A stretch of DNA of 64,000 nucleotides from Nitratireductor indicus C115 (lineage in GTDB: Bacteria > Pseudomonadota > Alphaproteobacteria > Rhizobiales > Rhizobiaceae). The translations under genes were made by a program, and so were the position numbers. Under the pieces are notes generated by a model that did not search any database, was not told the DNA's origin, and saw only the letters and a list, made by a program, of their open reading frames with translations. Of this stretch, positions 32,798 through 44,200 are shown in pieces (within the stretch, counting starts at the first letter, position 1; every line of letters begins with the position of its first letter). Where the stretch lies: the NCBI RefSeq assembly GCF_000300515.1, contig NZ_AMSI01000004.1, positions 1 through 64,000 of the forward strand, written 5' to 3'.

Positions 32798-32969
32798 CAA
32801 GCTTCGCGGGCAAACGGCTCTCAGCAGCCGGAAACCATACGGGTCCAAATCCTCGAAGCCCTTCCTCCTCTCGGCAAGAACTGGGTCTCCATTGCGTTGA
32901 GAAGACGCATTTGTCTGCACCGGGCTTCACCGTCCGGCTGCAAAATGCAAATCGCAGAGGAGGCTCTGA

Positions 32970-34787
<1,818 letters not shown>

Positions 34788-34901
34788 GCTTGCCGTGAAC
34801 GACGAGACTTTTGGTTTCTCGGCTTTTGAGAGGCGCGCGTCCGTCTTGTCCCACGACGCGCACTCCTCATCCTCCGGCAACGCGTTCGCGGGAGATCGAT
34901 A

Positions 34902-35861
34902 ATGCATGTTCTCGTTCGTGGGGCCGGCGTTGCCGGCCTCACCCTTGCGCATGAACTTTTGGAACAGGGCGCCAAGGTCACCGTATTCGACCTCCTGCCC
35001 GATTCTTCCGGCAGTGCTTCATGGCTTGCGGGCGGCATGCTTGCACCATGGTGCGAGCGCGAAAGCGCCGAAGAACCCGTTCTGACCCTCGGCCGACTTG
35101 CGGCTGACTGGTGGGAAAATGCACTCCCCGGCCATGTGGTCCGTAACGGAACGCTCGTCGTGGCCCCGCCGCGCGATGCCGGCGAGCTTGGCCGCTTTGC
35201 TGCCCGCACGAGCGGCTTCGAGGAAATTGCCGGTGAGCGGATCGCCGCGCTCGAACCCGACCTCGACGGGCGCTTCCGCCGCGGGCTGTTCTTCGCCGGC
35301 GAAGCGCATCTCGACCCTCGCCGCGCGCTTCTGGCGCTTCGGAAAAAGCTTGGGGCGCGGGGCGTCGCTTTTCTCTGTGGGGGCAAGGAGCCCGCAGGCG
35401 CTGACCGCATCGCCGATTGCACCGGCATTGCCTCCGCAGCGCCCGCGCTGCGCGGCGTGCGCGGCGAGATGCTGGTTCTGGAAACGCCGGATATAAGCCT
35501 GTCGCGCCCCGTGCGCCTGCTGCATCCGCGCATCCCGGTCTATATCGTGCCAAGAGACGGCAATCGTTTCATGGTTGGTGCGACGATGATCGAGAGCGAA
35601 GATGACGGCCCGGTCACGGCGCGCTCCATGATGGAGCTTCTGAACGCCGCCTATGGCCTGCATCCGGCCTTTGCCGAGGCAAAGATCGTGGAGACCGGGG
35701 TGGGCGTGCGCCCGGCCTATGCCGACAACCTGCCCCGCGTGACGCGCACGGCGGAAGGCGTCAGCGTGAACGGGCTCTACCGCCACGGCTTCCTGCTCTC
35801 GCCGGCAATGGCACAGGAGGCAGCGGCGATGATACTGCAGGAAAAGCGGCAATATGCCTGA
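34902..35861 (+). CDS. thiO: Glycine oxidase ThiO
   Basis: A 319-residue FAD-dependent amine oxidase. The dinucleotide-binding motif RGAGVAGLTLAHELLEQGAK is at the N-terminus, and ASWLAGGMLAPWCE marks the ThiO branch. It oxidises glycine to iminoacetate, which supplies C2-N for the thiazole ring made by ThiG. The GVRPAYADNLPRV and NGLYRHGFLLSPAMA segments near the end are typical. It sits between thiC and thiS; the 114-nt gap before it shows no other gene. Confidence 0.94.
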   Translation: MHVLVRGAGVAGLTLAHELLEQGAKVTVFDLLPDSSGSASWLAGGMLAPWCERESAEEPVLTLGRLAADWWENALPGHVVRNGTLVVAPPRDAGELGRFAARTSGFEEIAGERIAALEPDLDGRFRRGLFFAGEAHLDPRRALLALRKKLGARGVAFLCGGKEPAGADRIADCTGIASAAPALRGVRGEMLVLETPDISLSRPVRLLHPRIPVYIVPRDGNRFMVGATMIESEDDGPVTARSMMELLNAAYGLHPAFAEAKIVETGVGVRPAYADNLPRVTRTAEGVSVNGLYRHGFLLSPAMAQEAAAMILQEKRQYA

Positions 35862-35918
35862 CGTCATGCACGATAATACCCACCTCTGGCCTGCCGCGCG
35901 GTACATGGAGATGATGCG

Positions 35919-36116
35919 ATGAAACTGACGGTCAACGGCGAGGAACAGGCCGTTTCCGCTACGACTCTGGCTGCTCTGCTTGCGGAGCTCGATTACGAGC
36001 CCGATTTTCTGGCGACGGCGCTCAATGGCGAGTTGGTGCCGGCCATCGAGCGCGCGGAATGCGCGCTACACGACGGCGACCGGATCGAAATCCTCGCGCC
36101 GATGCAGGGGGGCTGA
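35919..36116 (+). CDS. thiS: Sulfur carrier protein ThiS
   Basis: A 65-residue ubiquitin-fold carrier that begins MKLTVNGEEQAVSATTLAAL and ends in the essential Gly-Gly (PMQGG). Its C-terminal thiocarboxylate donates sulfur to the thiazole. It is followed 3 nt later by thiG. No thiF-type activating gene is in the window. Confidence 0.96.
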   Translation: MKLTVNGEEQAVSATTLAALLAELDYEPDFLATALNGELVPAIERAECALHDGDRIEILAPMQGG

Positions 36117-36119
36117 ACC

Positions 36120-36893
36120 ATGCTTTCCCTTTATGGTGAAGATATCGCCTCCCGGCTGCTTCTGGGCACGGCGCAATATCCCTCCCCGTCCATTCTGGCC
36201 GAGGCGGTGCGCGCATCAGGCGCAGGCATCGTTACCGTGTCGCTGCGCCGCGAGACGGCGGGTGGGCGCACAGGCGGACAGTTCTGGGAGCTGATCCGCG
36301 AGCTGGGCGTGCGCATCCTGCCAAACACGGCAGGTTGCCACTCGGTGAAGGAAGCCGTGACCACGGCAAGGATGGCGCGCGATCTTTTCGGCACCGACTG
36401 GATCAAGCTGGAGGTAATCGGCCATCACGACACGCTTCAGCCCGATGTGTTCGGGCTTGTCGAGGCCGCGCGCATTCTTATCGAAGAGGGCTTCAAGGTG
36501 TTTCCCTACACGACCGAAGACCTCGTCGTTGCCGGGCGCCTGCTCGAAGCGGGGTGCGAGGTCCTGATGCCCTGGTGCGCGCCCATTGGCTCTGCGCGCG
36601 GGCCCGTCAATCCCGATGCGCTGCGCTCCTTCCGCGCCGAATTCCCCGATATTCCGCTCATCGTCGATGCCGGTCTCGGGCGTCCTTCCCATGCGGCAAG
36701 CGTGATGGAACTGGGCTTCGACGCCGTGCTTCTCAACACGGCTGTAGCCAAGGCCGGGGACCCGGCGGCGATGGCCAGCGCCTTCGCACAAGCCGTGGAA
36801 GCCGGACGCCGTGCCTTCAAGGCAGGCCCGCTGGAACCCCGCGACATGGCCGTTCCCTCCACCCCTGTCATCGGCAAGGCAGTGTTCGAATGA
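36120..36893 (+). CDS. thiG: Thiazole synthase ThiG
   Basis: A 257-residue TIM-barrel enzyme that builds thiazole phosphate from deoxyxylulose phosphate, iminoacetate and ThiS thiocarboxylate. The Schiff-base lysine is in DWIKLEVIG (about residue 98). [29 protein letters not shown] and [15 protein letters not shown] are typical. It overlaps thiE by ATGA. Confidence 0.96.
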   Translation: MLSLYGEDIASRLLLGTAQYPSPSILAEAVRASGAGIVTVSLRRETAGGRTGGQFWELIRELGVRILPNTAGCHSVKEAVTTARMARDLFGTDWIKLEVIGHHDTLQPDVFGLVEAARILIEEGFKVFPYTTEDLVVAGRLLEAGCEVLMPWCAPIGSARGPVNPDALRSFRAEFPDIPLIVDAGLGRPSHAASVMELGFDAVLLNTAVAKAGDPAAMASAFAQAVEAGRRAFKAGPLEPRDMAVPSTPVIGKAVFE

Positions 36894-37495
36894 AGCTCGA
36901 CCCGTTTTATCTGATCGTCGACAGCGCCGCCTGGATCGAGCGGCTGGTGCCGCTCGGCGTCAGGCTCGTACAGCTGCGCATCAAGGAAATGGACGAGGCC
37001 GGCCTGCGCGCAGAAATTGCCGAGGCGAAACGGCTTTGTGCGGCGCATGGCTGCCAGCTCATCGTCAACGATCACTGGCAGCTTGCCATCGAGACGGGTT
37101 GCGACTTTGTGCATCTGGGGCAGGAGGATCTCGCCGAAGCCGACCTCGCCGTGATCCGCAGGGCGGGCCTGAAGCTTGGTGTCAGCACCCATGACGGCGC
37201 AGAATTGCAGACCGCGCTCGATGCAAATCCCGAGTATGTGGCGCTCGGCCCCGTCTACCCGACCATTCTGAAAAAGATGAAATGGCGCCCGCAGGGGCTC
37301 GACCGGCTGGCCGACTGGCGCCAGCGCGTGCCGGGCCTGCCGCTGGTTGCCATAGGCGGGCTCAACCCCGAACGGCTGCCCGGCGTCTTTGCGGCGGGTG
37401 CCGACAGTGCCGCCGTCGTGACCGACATCACGCTCAACCCCGACCCGGAGGCGCGCACGCGCGAATGGATCGCGGCGACCGCGCAATGGCGTTGA
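36890..37495 (+). CDS. thiE: Thiamine phosphate synthase ThiE
   Basis: A 201-residue TIM-barrel enzyme that joins pyrimidine diphosphate and thiazole phosphate. Motifs are [41 protein letters not shown] and [10 protein letters not shown]. The last is the phosphate-binding loop. The ATG at 36890 overlaps the thiG stop and is the only sensible start; the longer frame upstream is a shadow of thiG. It overlaps thiD by 10 nt. The TKKK-type loop appears here as ILKKMKWRP, so it is an alphaproteobacterial variant. Confidence 0.94.
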   Translation: MKLDPFYLIVDSAAWIERLVPLGVRLVQLRIKEMDEAGLRAEIAEAKRLCAAHGCQLIVNDHWQLAIETGCDFVHLGQEDLAEADLAVIRRAGLKLGVSTHDGAELQTALDANPEYVALGPVYPTILKKMKWRPQGLDRLADWRQRVPGLPLVAIGGLNPERLPGVFAAGADSAAVVTDITLNPDPEARTREWIAATAQWR

Positions 37496-38235
37496 GCAAA
37501 CCTCATGTGCTGATCGTTGCCGGCTCGGATTGTTCGGGCGGCGCGGGCATTGCCCGCGACATCGAAACACTGGCTGGCTTCGGTCTGCGGGCGGCACTGG
37601 CCGTCACCGCCGTCACCGTGCAGACGCATGACGCCGTGCGCGCGGTCGAGCTGTGCGAACCCGGCCTCGTGGAAGCGCAGATGCGAGCCGCGCTCGAAGC
37701 CAATCGCATCGCGGCCATCAAGATCGGCATGCTCGGCAGCCGCGCCATCGCCGAACGCGTTGCCGGGGTGCTTGCCGATCACGCGGGCATTCCCGTCGTG
37801 CTCGATCCCGTCATCGCCTCGTCCTCCGGGCGTCCGCTGATCGGCCCCGACGCACTGGACTGGTTGCGCGAAAATCTCATGCCGCTTTGCGCGCTGGTAA
37901 CGCCGAACCTGCCCGAGCTTGCTCTTTTGAGCGGCAGCGCGCCTGCCCTGACGGAAGCCGAGATCGGCAGACAGGCAAAGCTCCTTCTGGCAGCAGGCAC
38001 CCGCGCCATACTGGCCAAGGGCGGGCATGCGGAAGGGACCGAGGCCGCCGACCTTCTTTTCAGGCCTCTTGTCGAACCTCTTCGTTTTACGAGCGTGCGC
38101 CTTCAGGGCAGCCGGCGCGGTACGGGTTGCATGTTGGCAAGCGGTATCGCCGCCGGCCTTGCAACCGGAAAAGCGCTGGAAACGGCCATTGCTGCGGCAA
38201 AAAAGACTGTCTCTGCGCATTGGTGCCCAGCGTGA
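37486..38235 (+). CDS. thiD: Hydroxymethylpyrimidine (phosphate) kinase ThiD
   Basis: A 249-residue ribokinase-fold enzyme that phosphorylates hydroxymethylpyrimidine phosphate for ThiE. It begins VLIVAGSDCSGGAGIARDIE, and it has KIGMLGSRAIAE, VLDPVIASSSG and TPNLPELALLSG. The catalytic region near the C-terminus, GSRRGTGCMLASGIAAGLA, is complete. It ends the thi operon; the stop codon lies inside a 17-bp palindrome (38230-38246). Confidence 0.95.
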   Translation: MALSKPHVLIVAGSDCSGGAGIARDIETLAGFGLRAALAVTAVTVQTHDAVRAVELCEPGLVEAQMRAALEANRIAAIKIGMLGSRAIAERVAGVLADHAGIPVVLDPVIASSSGRPLIGPDALDWLRENLMPLCALVTPNLPELALLSGSAPALTEAEIGRQAKLLLAAGTRAILAKGGHAEGTEAADLLFRPLVEPLRFTSVRLQGSRRGTGCMLASGIAAGLATGKALETAIAAAKKTVSAHWCPA

Positions 38236-38246
38236 ATTATTCACGC
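38230..38246. promoter_or_regulatory. 17-bp palindrome over the thiD stop codon
   Basis: GCGTGAAT-T-ATTCACGC is a perfect dyad with one central base. It lies 3 nt from the FNR/FixK box at 38249-38262 and upstream of the baeRF gene, so it could be a second regulator site or a weak terminator of the thi operon. Confidence 0.4.
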
Positions 38247-38248
38247 GT

Positions 38249-38262
38249 TTGACACCGATCAA
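38249..38262. promoter_or_regulatory. FNR/FixK-type box upstream of the baeRF gene
   Basis: TTGAC-ACCG-ATCAA matches the FNR/FixK consensus TTGAT-N4-ATCAA at 9 of 10 informative bases. It is 79 nt upstream of the ATG at 38341, a usual distance for an activator site. Confidence 0.7.
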
Positions 38263-38340
38263 GGAAGTTCCCGGCTGAACTGCGAATGTGCGCCCGCATC
38301 GTCCCGATGGACCATGCGGGCAGACCGAAGGAATTTTCTT

Positions 38341-38745
38341 ATGATCCTACCCAACGACACGACCGTTCTGGTGGCCAATGGCGAGAAGCTGAAGCTCTAC
38401 CGCAACAAGGGCACGGAGCCGCATATCAAGCTTGCCGAACTGCCCGAGCCGAAGCTCGACAGCCACAATAGCGGTACCGGCGTGCACCATCGCAGTTCCT
38501 CGGCCAATCCGGACGCCAAACGGCTTGAGGAAGACAATTTCGCGGCAGCCATTGCGGGTTATCTGAACGAGCAGGTGGTGGCGGGCCATTTTGCCTCGCT
38601 CTTCGTGATTGCCGACCCGCGCACGCTGGGCGAGCTGCGCCGTCACCTTCACGCCAACGTCAAGGCCGCTCTGGTTGGCGAGCTGGCAAAGGATCTCACC
38701 CACCATTCGCTTCAGGACCTCGAAGCAGCCCTGACCGGTCACTGA
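38341..38745 (+). CDS. Host-attachment (baeRF-type) family protein
   Basis: A 134-residue protein of the Host_attach family, first named from an Agrobacterium attachment gene and later grouped with bacterial release-factor-like (baeRF) proteins. It opens with ILPNDTTVLVANGEKLKLYR and contains FASLFVIADPRTLGELRRHL, the conserved middle. The start at 38341 follows GAAGGAATT. It likely acts in the cytoplasm on ribosome or RNA stress, rather than directly in attachment; function is unproven. An FNR/FixK box upstream predicts low-oxygen induction. Confidence 0.82.
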   Translation: MILPNDTTVLVANGEKLKLYRNKGTEPHIKLAELPEPKLDSHNSGTGVHHRSSSANPDAKRLEEDNFAAAIAGYLNEQVVAGHFASLFVIADPRTLGELRRHLHANVKAALVGELAKDLTHHSLQDLEAALTGH

Positions 38746-38849
38746 GAATTTTTCAGTGCAAGGTTAGAGGGGCACCTCACGGCAGCGCGGAGGAAACGCC
38801 TGAAAAGAACCCGATGCCAGTCGGGATTGCGAGACCGTGATGGTGACAG

Positions 38850-38882
38850 AACCGGCCCGGCGACACCGCCGGCCGGTTTTCA
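38850..38882 (+). terminator. Rho-independent terminator
   Basis: AACCGGCC (38850-38857) pairs with GGCCGGTT (38871-38878), an inner GGCG/CGCC extends the stem, and TTTTC follows. It is 105 nt after the baeRF stop and 160 nt before purU. Confidence 0.75.
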
Positions 38883-39043
38883 TTTTGGCGCCGTCGGCCT
38901 GAAATCGCCCTGCTCCCGACTACCCGAAGGCGGGCTGCGACAGGAAGCCGGTTCCAATCCCTCACGATCGCGTATAGATCGATTTCCCGCAATGGCCGTT
39001 CCGCGCCCTTGCCATTCCAAAGACCAGAAGACCGGATCGCGCC

Positions 39044-39898
39044 ATGACCGAGAAGACGTTCGACATCAATCTTTCCTGCGAGGACCGGCCCGGCATCGTG
39101 GCCGCCGTGACGACGGAACTCGCCGGGCTTGGCGCCAATATCGCCGAATCCAATCAGTTCTGGGATCGCCAGACGAACCGCTTCTTCATGCGCCTTTCCG
39201 TCACCGTCCCGGACGCGCTGGAACGCGATGGCATCATGCGCGCCCTAGAACCGGCAATTGCACGCTTTGACATGAAGACGGCGCTCGCCGACCGTTCCCG
39301 GCGTCCCAAGATCATCATCATGGTCTCGAAGTTCGACCATGCGCTGCTTCATCTCCTCTATCAGATCCGTGTCGGCTGGCTCGATGCGGAGGTGGCGGCA
39401 ATCGTGTCTAACCACGAGGATTCCCGCCGCACGGCCGAGGCCGAAAACATCCCGTATCACTGCTGGAAAGTGACCCGCGAAAACAAGGCGGAACAGGAGG
39501 CGAAGCTCATCGCTCTCTTCAAGGAGACCAATGCCGATCTCGTGGTTCTCGCCCGCTACATGCAGGTGCTTTCGAACGAGTTGTCGAACCGCCTCTATGG
39601 CAAGGTCATCAACATCCACCACTCCTTCCTGCCGAGCTTCAAGGGTGCGAAGCCATACCATCAGGCCCATGAGCGCGGTGTGAAGCTGATCGGCGCGACA
39701 GCGCATTATGTAACGCCCGATCTCGACGAAGGCCCGATCATCGAGCAGGAAACCGAACGCGTGACCCATGCGCTGAGTCCGGAGGATTTTGTCGCCTCGG
39801 GTCGCGATATCGAGAGCCGGGTGCTTGCCCGTGCGGTGAAGCTGCATCTGGAAAACCGGGTCATGCTGAACGGCCACAAGACAATCGTCTTCGGCTGA
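39044..39898 (+). CDS. purU: Formyltetrahydrofolate deformylase PurU
   Basis: A 284-residue enzyme that hydrolyses 10-formyl-tetrahydrofolate to formate and tetrahydrofolate. An N-terminal ACT domain (FDINLSCEDRPGIVAAVT, residues 5-80) precedes the formyltransferase-like domain with KVINIHHSFLPSFKGAKPYH and the catalytic Asp region TPDLDEGPIIEQ. It balances one-carbon pools and purine supply. It stands alone, between a terminator upstream and a second one downstream. A leader of about 300 nt precedes it. Confidence 0.96.
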   Translation: MTEKTFDINLSCEDRPGIVAAVTTELAGLGANIAESNQFWDRQTNRFFMRLSVTVPDALERDGIMRALEPAIARFDMKTALADRSRRPKIIIMVSKFDHALLHLLYQIRVGWLDAEVAAIVSNHEDSRRTAEAENIPYHCWKVTRENKAEQEAKLIALFKETNADLVVLARYMQVLSNELSNRLYGKVINIHHSFLPSFKGAKPYHQAHERGVKLIGATAHYVTPDLDEGPIIEQETERVTHALSPEDFVASGRDIESRVLARAVKLHLENRVMLNGHKTIVFG

Positions 39899-39933
39899 TC
39901 CGCGCACCCTCGCCTTCTAGTGTTTTTCCCGAC

Positions 39934-39967
39934 GGCCCGTTGTTTCGCACGAAATGACGGGCCATTT
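39934..39967 (+). terminator. Probable terminator after purU
   Basis: GGCCCGT (39934-39940) and ACGGGCC (39957-39963) form the base of a 14-bp imperfect stem, whose upper part is TTTCG/CGAAA, followed by ATTTTC. Confidence 0.65.
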
Positions 39968-40079
39968 TCATGACGCCGGCAAAACGCTGCCGAAATCCGT
40001 CTGACGTCCCCTGCTCTTCTCTTGCAAAATCCGCACAAGGAAATATATGAGAACATCATAATATATATGGAGACACCCC

Positions 40080-40283
40080 ATGTCCCTCGATAAAGCCGTT
40101 CTCGCCTTTGCCGGCACCATGGTGCTGATTTCAGTGGCGCTCACATTCTGGGTCTCGCCGCTGTTTGTCTGGTTCACCGTGTTCATCGGCTTCAACATGA
40201 TCCAGTCGGCCTTTACCGGCTTCTGTCCGGCAGCCATGATCTTCCGCAAGCTTGGCTTTAAGGCCGGCTGCGCCTTCAACTGA
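40080..40283 (+). CDS. DUF2892 (YgaP-type) small membrane protein
   Basis: A 67-residue protein with two membrane helices and the DUF2892 ending GFCPAAMIFRKLGFKAGC. In other bacteria this domain is fused to rhodanese in YgaP or travels with sulfide/persulfide genes. Cysteines at about 49 and 64 flank the last segment and could carry persulfide sulfur. It starts the operon with the RND efflux genes 14 nt downstream. AT-rich dyads (TATGA-N5-TCATA at 40046-40060) lie just upstream and may be a repressor site. Confidence 0.85.
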   Translation: MSLDKAVLAFAGTMVLISVALTFWVSPLFVWFTVFIGFNMIQSAFTGFCPAAMIFRKLGFKAGCAFN

Positions 40284-40297
40284 ACGGGAGACAAGTC

Positions 40298-41275
40298 ATG
40301 CGCGCGCTTCTTCCAGCCATCGGCCTTCTTGCTGCCAGTCTTCTTGCTGCCAATCCGGCATCGGCCGAGACCCTAACCCTTTCGCCGACGACCATTCCCG
40401 AATGGAAGCCGGTCTATGGTCGGGTGGAGACGCGTGACACCGTTCCAGCCCGTGCGCGCATCGGCGGCGTGGTGGTCGACCTTTCGGTCAGCGAAGGCGA
40501 CGAAGTGAGTACGGGCCAGAAGATTGGCGAGGTCCGCGACGACAAGCTGGCTTTCCAGGTCGCTGCGCTCGATGCACAGCTGCGCGCGCTCCAGTCCCAG
40601 CTCCAGACCGCCGAAACGGAACTGGAGCGTGGCCAGACACTGGTACAGCGCGGCGTCATCACCACGCAGCGCCTCGACCAGCTGCGCACCGATGTCGATG
40701 TCGTTCGCAACCAGATTGCGGCAACAGAGGCCCAGCGTTCCGTGATCGAGCAACAGGCGGCCGAAGGGGCCGTCCTGGCGCCGGTCGGCGGGCGCGTCCT
40801 GACCGTACCGGTTACCCGCGGGGCCGTCATCATGGCCGGTGAAAGCGTGGCCACCATCGGCGGTGGCGGCTTCTTCCTGCGCCTTGCCATTCCCGAGCGC
40901 CACGCCCTCTCGCTGGAAGAAGGCGCCGATATCCGCATTACCGCCGCCGGCAAGGAGATGCCCGGCAGGCTTGCCAAGATCTATCCGCAGATCGAAAACG
41001 GCCGGGTCATTGCCGACGTGGAGGTCGACGGGCTCGACACCGCCTTCGTGGATGCGCGCGTTCTTGTGGAGGTTCCAGTCGGTGAGCGTCAGGCGCTTCT
41101 CGTACCTGCGGCAGCGGTGGCCACGCGTTCGGGCATCGATTTCGTCACCGTATCGAGCGCCGGCGACACTCTGGAACGCGCCGTGGTTTCGGGCGAGACG
41201 ATCCACCGCGATGCGGGCGAATTTATTGAAATCCTGAGCGGCCTCGCCGCTGGAGACACGGTCATCGTGCCATGA
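40298..41275 (+). CDS. RND efflux periplasmic adaptor subunit (membrane fusion protein)
   Basis: A 325-residue adaptor. A signal peptide ends at ASA (about 23); biotinyl-lipoyl-like halves (RARIGGVVVDLSVSEGDEVS and GAVLAPVGGRVLTVPV) flank a coiled-coil hairpin at about 85-150, rich in Gln, Glu and Leu. It links the inner-membrane pump encoded by the next gene (4-nt overlap) to an outer-membrane channel not encoded here. Confidence 0.92.
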   Translation: MRALLPAIGLLAASLLAANPASAETLTLSPTTIPEWKPVYGRVETRDTVPARARIGGVVVDLSVSEGDEVSTGQKIGEVRDDKLAFQVAALDAQLRALQSQLQTAETELERGQTLVQRGVITTQRLDQLRTDVDVVRNQIAATEAQRSVIEQQAAEGAVLAPVGGRVLTVPVTRGAVIMAGESVATIGGGGFFLRLAIPERHALSLEEGADIRITAAGKEMPGRLAKIYPQIENGRVIADVEVDGLDTAFVDARVLVEVPVGERQALLVPAAAVATRSGIDFVTVSSAGDTLERAVVSGETIHRDAGEFIEILSGLAAGDTVIVP

Positions 41276-44200
41276 ACGAGACACAGCACAGACTGGGTAT
41301 TGCGGGTGTGCTCACGCGCGCCTTCATCCATTCGCCCCTCACCCCCCTCTTCCTGATCGCCGCTTTCGCCTTCGGGCTGGTGGCGCTTGCCACCCTGCCG
41401 CGCGAGGAAGAGCCCCAGATTTCCGTTCCCATGGTGGATATCCATGTCACCGCCAACGGCTTGAAGGCCGAGGATGCGGTGAAGCTCATCACCGAGCCCC
41501 TGGAAACCATCGTCAAGGGAATTGACGGCGTCGAGCATGTCTACTCCCAGAGCGGCGACGACCACGTCATGGTCACTGCACGCTTCGTCGTCGGCACCTC
41601 GTCCGATGCGGCGGTGCTGCGCGTGCACGACAAGGTGCGCGCCAATATGGACCGTATCCCCGTCGGCATCCCCGAGCCGCTCATCGTCGGCCGCGGCATC
41701 GACGACGTGGCCATCGTCTCGCTCACCCTTTCACCAAGGCCCGAAGCCGCATCGGAGATGACGGCCAACGATCTGACGCGCATCGCGCGCGAACTGCGCA
41801 CCGAGATTTCCAAGATCGAGAATGTGGGGCTCACCTATCTTGTCGGCGAAACGGGCGAGACGATCCGCATAGCCCCCGATCCCAGACGACTGGCCCTCAA
41901 CGGCATCACGCTGCAACAGCTTTCAGCCAAGGTGAGCGGCGCCAACCGTGCATTTCCCGCCGGGCAGGTGCGCGACCAGGGCGAACAGATCATGGTCGTT
42001 GCCGGCGAGACGCTGCGCACGCCGGAGGAAATCGGCAACCTGCTTCTGACTGCCCGCGACGGCAGGCCGATCTATGTGCGTGACGTGGCCGATGTCGCAT
42101 TCGCGACCGATACGAGCGAGGCGCGCGTATCGACCGTGACGCGCGCTGACGATGGCAGCTATCTGCGCGTGCCTTCCGTTACGCTGGCGATTGCAAAGCG
42201 TGCCGGCGCCAATGCGGTGACGGTGGCCGAGCAGGTGCTCGAACGCGTCGAACTGCTGGAAGGCACGCTCATCCCCGACAGCATGGAGGTTGCCGTCACG
42301 CGTGACTATGGCGAGACGGCAAACGAGAAGGCCAACGAACTGCTCTTCCATCTGGGGCTTGCGACCGTTTCGATCATCGCGCTGGTATGGCTCGCCATCG
42401 GCTGGCGCGAGGCCGTCGTGGTGGCAATCGTGATCCCGGTGACGATCCTGCTCACCCTCTTCGCCTCGCGGGTTATGGGCTACACGCTCAATCGTGTCTC
42501 GCTCTTCGCGCTCATCTTTTCCATCGGCATCCTGGTGGACGATGCCATCGTGGTGATCGAGAACATCGCCCGCCATTGGGGCATGAAGGATGGACGTGAC
42601 CGCCAGCAGGCCGCCATCGAGGCTGTCGCGGAGGTCGGCAATCCGACAATCGTCGCCACGCTGACGGTGGTCGCGGCATTGCTGCCCATGCTCTTCGTGT
42701 CGGGCATGATGGGTCCCTATATGAGCCCCATTCCAGCCAATGCCTCGGCGGCGATGATTTTTTCCTTCTTCGTGGCCGTCATGGTCACCCCCTGGCTGAT
42801 GATGAAGGCCGCCGGTCGCGCACCGCTGCATCATGGCGCGGACGGAGATCACGCGCAGGGTGGCCGGCTGGGCAAGGTCTATAGCGCCGTCGCGCGCCCG
42901 ATCCTGAAAACCAAGAAGAGGAGCTGGGTGTTCCTGATCGGCGTCGGCATCCTGACCCTTGGCTCGCTCGCCCTGTTCTACACCAAGGACGTGACGGTGA
43001 AGCTGCTTCCCTTCGACAACAAGTCGGAACTGGCGGTGATGATCGACCTGCCGGAGGGCTCCTCCGTGGAGGCGACGGACGCCGTGGCGCAGATGGTCGC
43101 CCGCAACGTGCTGGAACTGCCGGAGGTACACTCCGTGCAGACCCATGCGGGCGCCGCAGCACCTTTCAATTTCAACGGCCTGGTGCGCCACTATTATCTG
43201 CGCGCCGAACCGCAGCTCGGTGAAGTAGCACTCAACCTGACGCCCAAGGGCAACCGCGACCGCTCGAGCCATGACATCGCACTCGACGTGCGTGAGCGGC
43301 TTGCCGCCCTGCCCTTGCCAGCCGGCACGAACATCAAGGTCGTCGAGCCGCCGCCGGGACCGCCGGTCATGGCAACGCTGCTGGCTGAAATTTACGGCCC
43401 CGACGCGCAAACGCGCCGTCAGGTGGCGGCCAAGGTCGAGGAAGCTTTCCGTTCCGTGCCCTTCGTGGTGGACGTGGACAATTCCTATGGCGATCCAGCC
43501 CGACGCCTGCGCGCCACCATCTCCACCGACGATGCCGAGTTCTTCGGGGTCCAGGAAAGCGACGTCTTCGACACGATCGCCATTCTCAATGGCGGCTCGA
43601 CGGTCGGTTACTCGCATCGCGGCGGGGGCCGCCCGCCGATCCCGATCCGCGTCGAACGCCCCAAGGGCGAGAAGGTGCTGGACGAAGACTTCCTGACCAC
43701 GCCGATCCCGGCCAATGTGCTGCCGGGCGCGCGCGGAGTGGTGGAACTGGGCGATGTCGTGCGCATTGCCGATGAGCGCGCCTCCTACCCGGTGTTCCGG
43801 CACAATGGACGCGCAGCGGAAATGGTGACCGCAGAGCTTGCCGGCGCCTTCGAGGCCCCACTCTATGGCATGCTTGCCGTGCAGGAGGCCATCGACGCGC
43901 AGGACTGGACCCGACTTCAAAAGCCGGTCATCAAGCTGCACGGGCAACCCGCCGATGAAAGCCAGCCCACACTTCTGTGGGACGGTGAGTGGGAAGTCAC
44001 ATGGGTCACGTTCCGCGACATGGGGGCTGCGTTCATGGTGGCGCTGCTTGGCATCTATATCCTGGTCGTCGCCCAGTTCGGCTCCTTCAAGGTGCCGCTC
44101 GTGATCCTCACGCCCATACCGCTGACCTTTATCGGCATTCTCGGCGGGCACTGGCTGTTCGGCGCGCCCTTCACGGCGACATCGATGATCGGCTTCATCG

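Noticed and set aside
38760-38885. Glycine or cobalamin riboswitch before purU
   Set aside because: Some short stretches look similar, but the core conserved blocks of both classes are missing; kept only as a possible unknown structured RNA.
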